DNA of 64,000 nt, taken from the NCBI RefSeq assembly GCF_029577735.1, contig NZ_JARQTO010000002.1, positions 248,001 through 312,000 on the forward strand. Reading direction: 5' to 3'. The notes below the pieces were generated by a model. That model did no database searches and was not told the origin of the DNA. It was given only the letters and a program-made list of their open reading frames with translations. The stretch comes from Exercitatus varius (GTDB taxonomy: Bacteria; Pseudomonadota; Gammaproteobacteria; Enterobacterales; Pasteurellaceae). A program made the position numbers and the translations under genes. Shown here piece by piece: positions 61,193-64,000 of the stretch; position 1 is the first letter of the stretch, and each line of letters opens with the position of its first letter.

Positions 61193-61659
61193 TTTTGTTT
61201 AACGTATAGGTAAAGTGCGGTCAAAAATTGAAACGTTTTTTGAAATTACGTCGCAGTTGAACAAAGCTGAAATTAGGGTTACCGAGCTTGTGGAAGTATA
61301 AGTCGTTTCGGCTTTTGTTAAGCACAAAACGCATGCTTCCGCAAGTTTTGTGCGTTTACGGCATAATGCCGCATTTCTTGGCGATACGGGAAAAAATCCG
61401 GCCATCGGCACGCGAAAATTAGCGTGGGAAAATCGGGGCGGTTGCTAAAATTTCAGATCATTATTGACGTGCGGAAATATGCCAAATTCGTGCCGATTCC
61501 ATTGTGCGACATCTATCCCGGCGCCCCGGCTGTTGCGGTGGGCGCCGTTTTAATCAAGATCACTCGCCGAATCCCGCGTTTGATATGAATTAATCCTTCA
61601 TCGACGATGGGGCGATGTCCAACATTTAAAAGTGCGGTCAATATTACAGGAGTTTTTTC
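61193..61659. other. 467-base orphan region with hairpins and broken frames
   Basis: No intact gene. USS cores lie at 61213 and 61630. Stem candidates: CTTGTGGAAG (61287-61296) with CTTCCGCAAG (61336-61345), GCACAAAAC (61322-61330) with GTTTTGTGC (61345-61353), and CGGCAT/ATGCCG (about 61359-61371). The first two share base 61345 and cross each other, so they would be alternatives or a pseudoknot. One frame from 61261 is open for about 55 codons to a TAG, then about 14 more to a TGA. The GC content of 61380-61580 is gene-like rather than intergenic. Either a decayed gene or a structured RNA; unresolved. Confidence 0.35.
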
Positions 61660-62484
61660 ATGGCAATTAATAAAGATACTCAATTATGCATTTCTATTTC
61701 GGCGCGTCCGAGTAATTTCGGCACAACCTTCCATAATTATTTGTATCAAAAACTCGGTCTGGATTTTATTTATAAAGCGTTTCAGGTGCAGGATGTTGAA
61801 CACGCCGTGAAAGGCGTGCGGGCGCTTGGGATTCGAGGTTGCGCGGTGTCTATGCCGCACAAAGAAAGCTGTATGCCGTTTGTGGACGAAATTTCGGAAT
61901 CGGCGGCGGCTATTCAGTCTGTGAATACTATTGTCAATGACAACGGCTATCTAAAAGCCTATAACACGGACTATATCGCAATTTATAAATTAATCGAGAA
62001 ATATCAATTAGATAACGCAAAATCGGTGATTGTTCACGGCAGCGGCGGTATGGCGAAAGCCGTGGTTGCGGCGTTCAAAAATTCGGGTTTTAACCGACTG
62101 AAAGTGTATGCGCGTAATGCGGAAACGGGCAAGAATCTCGCCGCACTTTATGGCTTTGAATATATTTCCAGTCTTGAGCATCAACAGGCGGAGATTTTGG
62201 TGAACGTGACGCCAATCGGCATGAAAGGCGGCAAGGACGAATTGACGTTGGCATTCCCCGAGCATCTCATAAAAGCCGCCGAAACGGCATTTGATGTGGT
62301 GGCGATGCCGGTAGAAACGCCGTTTATTAAATCGGCGGAACGCTTTGGTAAGCAAGTGATTTCCGGCGCGGAAGTTATTGTGTTGCAAGCCGTGGAGCAA
62401 TTCGAGCTTTATACCCACCAACGACCAAGCGATGAGCTTGTTATCGAAGCCGGAAACGTTGCGCGCGAAACTGTCCGGAAATAA
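61660..62484 (+). CDS. Shikimate dehydrogenase-like protein (SDH-L, HI0607 class)
   Basis: NAD(P)-binding AroE homologue of 274 residues. The substrate lobe has ISISARPSNFGTTFHNYLY and GCAVSMPHKESCMPFVDE (with the Lys), NTDYIAIYKLI holds the family Asp, the Rossmann loop is VIVHGSGGMAKAVVAA, and NVTPIGMKGG is typical. It differs from canonical AroE (ISVTxPFK is replaced by VSMPHKE) and resembles the H. influenzae SDH-L class, which has low activity on shikimate and an uncertain role. CAGGAG precedes the ATG. Confidence 0.87.
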   Translation: MAINKDTQLCISISARPSNFGTTFHNYLYQKLGLDFIYKAFQVQDVEHAVKGVRALGIRGCAVSMPHKESCMPFVDEISESAAAIQSVNTIVNDNGYLKAYNTDYIAIYKLIEKYQLDNAKSVIVHGSGGMAKAVVAAFKNSGFNRLKVYARNAETGKNLAALYGFEYISSLEHQQAEILVNVTPIGMKGGKDELTLAFPEHLIKAAETAFDVVAMPVETPFIKSAERFGKQVISGAEVIVLQAVEQFELYTHQRPSDELVIEAGNVARETVRK

Positions 62485-62497
62485 TTATTCCAATAGT

Positions 62498-62543
62498 AAA
62501 GTGCGGTCAAAAAAACGATCGTTTTTTCGACCGCACTTTTGTT
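62498..62543. terminator. Paired-USS terminator after the SDH-L gene
   Basis: Nearly perfect 42-base palindrome (62498-62539) with consensus USS cores in both arms (62499-62507, 62530-62538), followed by TTTT. Confidence 0.82.
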
Positions 62544-62593
62544 GCTACAGTAGACAAAATTTTGCTCGCATTTTCTTTTGTTTCAAAAAAGTA

Positions 62594-62602
62594 TGCTATT
62601 AT
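62594..62602 (+). promoter_or_regulatory. Extended -10 promoter for lptC
   Basis: TGCTATTAT (TGn + TATTAT), 36 bases before the lptC ATG; -35 poor. Confidence 0.5.
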
Positions 62603-62638
62603 TCGTTATTATTTTTTATTAAGAGCATTATTCGATTG

Positions 62639-63232
62639 ATGAATTTTCGTTGGAATTTAATTTTAGGCGTGATTGCTTTGGCGTTGTCGGCTTGGTTTTA
62701 TAGCCTGAACCAAGAAGACGGTTCATTGGCCAATCTCATTAAAAAGCCTGATAGTCCCGAATATATCGGGCAGAAAATGGAGACAACTATTTTTTCGCCG
62801 ACGGGTCAAAAGCAATATATTGCCAAATCGGATAAAGTGGAATATTACAGTGAAGACGGACATACGGATTTCTTTAATCCTATGGTTTTCGTTTTGGACG
62901 ATTCCGCTTCCGACAAATCCAAACAAAATGAAACGGATCTGCACCAAAGTTGGAAATTAACTGCGGCAAAAGCAACGTTAACTAAAGATAATATGTTGAA
63001 TTTAAGCGGGCGGGTAGTCGCGCAGAGTTTATTGCCCGAATCCCGTTTGCAGCGGATAGAAAGCGAACGTGCGACGGTGAATTTAAAGACTCAGGACATC
63101 ACGTCGAATACGGAAGTGAAAATCAACGGCCAGAATTTTGTCAGTTCGGGCCTGAAACTGGACGGCAATCTTAAACAGCAAGTTGCAACGCTCAAGGAAC
63201 AAGTGAAAACTCATTATGAAATCAACAAATAA
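62639..63232 (+). CDS. lptC: LPS export protein LptC
   Basis: Bitopic inner-membrane protein that passes lipopolysaccharide from LptB2FG to LptA. It has 197 residues (E. coli 191): one N-terminal helix (WNLILGVIALALSAWFYSL, about 5-23), then a periplasmic beta-jellyroll (IFSPTGQKQYIAKSDKVEYY). ATG 62639 starts MNFRWN; the frame is open upstream across the USS palindrome but that part is not coding-like. It overlaps lptA by 17 bases. kdsD/kdsC, usual upstream neighbours in E. coli, are absent here. Confidence 0.95.
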   Translation: MNFRWNLILGVIALALSAWFYSLNQEDGSLANLIKKPDSPEYIGQKMETTIFSPTGQKQYIAKSDKVEYYSEDGHTDFFNPMVFVLDDSASDKSKQNETDLHQSWKLTAAKATLTKDNMLNLSGRVVAQSLLPESRLQRIESERATVNLKTQDITSNTEVKINGQNFVSSGLKLDGNLKQQVATLKEQVKTHYEINK

Positions 63233-63728
63233 AATTTTATTGGCGACGGTCTTATTGATGACTTCGTTATCCGCCGCCGCGTTGAAAGACGACACCAATA
63301 AACCGATTAATATCGATTCCGGCAATCAGGAATTGGATATGGAAAACAGCGTGGTGACTTTCACCGATAATGTCGTCATTACGCAAGGCTCTATTTTAAT
63401 TAAAGCGAATAAAGTCGTCATTACCCGGCCGCCGGAAAATTCCGGTAAAAAAGAAACGGTGGATGCCTTCGGCTCGCCGGTGACATTTCATCAGATGATG
63501 GACGACGGTAAACCCGCCGATGGTAAAGCCGATAAAGTCCATTATGATTTAGGTACGGAATTCCTCACGCTGACGGGAAATGCCGAATTGAAACAGCTGG
63601 ATAGCAAAATTAACGGCGACGTGATCACTTATGACGTGAAAAAACAACAGCTTAAAGCCACGAGCGGAGCGAAATCCCGCGTGCGTACCGTCTTAATTCC
63701 GGCGCAGTTAAACGATAAGAAAAAGTAA
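63216..63728 (+). CDS. lptA: LPS transport periplasmic protein LptA
   Basis: Forms the periplasmic beta-jellyroll bridge for lipopolysaccharide. It has 170 residues with a signal peptide (MKSTNKILLATVLLMTSLSA, cleavage near AALKDD) and the OstA-like repeats NVVITQGSILIKANKV and FLTLTGNAELKQLDSKINGD. It starts within lptC and ends 11 bases before lptB, so the three genes form one operon. Confidence 0.96.
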   Translation: MKSTNKILLATVLLMTSLSAAALKDDTNKPINIDSGNQELDMENSVVTFTDNVVITQGSILIKANKVVITRPPENSGKKETVDAFGSPVTFHQMMDDGKPADGKADKVHYDLGTEFLTLTGNAELKQLDSKINGDVITYDVKKQQLKATSGAKSRVRTVLIPAQLNDKKK

Positions 63729-63739
63729 GGAGACGATGA

Positions 63740-64000
63740 ATGGCTGTTCTTTATGCCGAACATTTAGCAAAAAGTTATAAAGCGCGAAAAGTCGTTTCCG
63801 ATGTGAGTTTTACCGTGCGATCCAACGAAATTGTGGGGCTGCTCGGTCCGAACGGCGCCGGGAAAACCACTTCTTTTTATATGGTGGTGGGGTTAGTGCG
63901 TCACGATGAAGGTAAAATCCGTATTGATGACGAAGATATCAGTCTGCTACCCATGCATAACCGTGCGCAAAAAGGCGTCGGTTATTTACCGCAGGAAGCG
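63740..64000 (+). CDS. lptB: LPS export ABC ATPase LptB, 3'-truncated by window edge
   Basis: ATPase of the LptB2FG lipopolysaccharide extractor. The first 87 residues are visible (family about 241). They begin MAVLYAEHLAKSYKARKVV, with Walker A LGPNGAGKTTSF (about residues 36-47) and the start of the Q-loop region VGYLPQEA at the window end. AAGGAGA precedes ATG 63740; an out-of-frame ATG lies 4 bases upstream. Confidence 0.96.
   Translation, partial: MAVLYAEHLAKSYKARKVVSDVSFTVRSNEIVGLLGPNGAGKTTSFYMVVGLVRHDEGKIRIDDEDISLLPMHNRAQKGVGYLPQEA

Larger units (their letters stand above)
1560..62538. repeat. DNA uptake signal sequences (Haemophilus-type USS), about 55 cores
   Basis: Core AAGTGCGGT counted by eye. 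Forward cores start at 3455, 4285, 5240, 7537, 9071, 11015, 13961, 15783, 17648, 20062, 20541, 23059, 24145, 24740, 25429, 28829, 31440, 34200, 34637, 35253, 36992, 37729, 50517, 52445, 55430, 57187, 57751, 61213, 61630, 62499. Reverse cores (ACCGCACTT) start at 1560, 2648, 3428, 8991, 11503, 12654, 14434, 16397, 17677, 18945, 20369, 23298, 23595, 30414, 32749, 35131, 39153, 41330, 43922, 46170, 48216, 48950, 55460, 58949, 62530. Many are followed by the A/T-rich extension typical of USS. Confidence 0.95.

Noticed and set aside
465..63325. Many long frames antisense to the genes described
   Set aside because: They mirror the codon periodicity of real genes on the other strand, lack ribosome sites and have no family features.
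1..64000. CRISPR array, prophage, insertion sequence or rRNA operon
   Set aside because: No regularly spaced direct repeats, transposase, integrase or phage structural frames were seen; the only mobile-type gene trace is the Bro-N remnant.

Overview
This is core chromosome of a gamma-proteobacterium of the family Pasteurellaceae. About 55 copies of the 9-base DNA uptake core AAGTGCGGT (either strand) lie in 64 kb. That is the Haemophilus influenzae-type uptake signal sequence (USS), and many copies are paired as inverted repeats that act as terminators. Gene orders such as lspA-ispH-comE1, glycerate kinase-permease-sdaR, and queH/ispB//rplU-rpmA-yhbE-obgE also match Haemophilus-like genomes. 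Moderate GC, a sucrose PTS permease and a glycerate/diacid cluster would suit a rumen or succinate-type member (Actinobacillus succinogenes or Basfia/Mannheimia-like), but the species cannot be fixed from the sequence. No prophage, IS element, CRISPR array or rRNA operon was seen.

Layout. 1-9.5 kb: 5'-truncated uvrA, nfsA, then ribF-ileS-lspA-ispH and the competence protein gene comE1. 9.6-17.6 kb: rdgB-ybjQ-hemW, rpiA, serA, and mltG-tmk-holB-tatD. 17.7-24.7 kb: a DUF1523-like gene, a YtfL/PaeA-type transporter, dnaE overlapping towards hda, and rdgC on the other strand. 24.8-30.3 kb: a minus-strand catabolic block (glycerate kinase, Gnt-type permease, SdaR regulator, and a separate GntP permease with its own CRP site). 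30.4-35.3 kb: rlmKL, argA (paired ARG boxes) and birA. 35.4-40.4 kb: guaB and guaA, separated by a HAD phosphatase, a decayed Bro-N gene and a GFA-family gene. 40.4-48.5 kb: a small membrane protein, tRNA-Ser(UGA), cmoB-putP, rng, tldD and argD (a second ARG-box pair). 48.5-50.5 kb: a candidate small RNA, a dispersed repeat and the sucrose PTS gene. 50.5-55.4 kb: queH, ispB, rplU-rpmA-yhbE-obgE. 55.5-64 kb: an unrecognised coiled-coil gene, serC-hisC-aroA, lysC, a 467-base orphan region, an SDH-L gene and the lipopolysaccharide export genes lptC-lptA-lptB (lptB runs off the end).

The most interesting non-coding signals are: (1) a complete sigma-70 promoter / stem-loop / rho-independent terminator unit of about 90 nt at 48.65-48.77 kb with no gene in it; (2) a roughly 90-bp intergenic repeat ending in a USS, in three nearly identical copies plus a degenerate fourth whose hairpin shows compensatory changes; (3) a USS-pair terminator at 45.56 kb in which both arms carry the same off-consensus base; (4) paired 18-bp ARG boxes, each pair 3 bp apart, before argA and argD; (5) a perfect CRP core upstream of gntP and a Sxy-type CRP-S half-site upstream of comE1.
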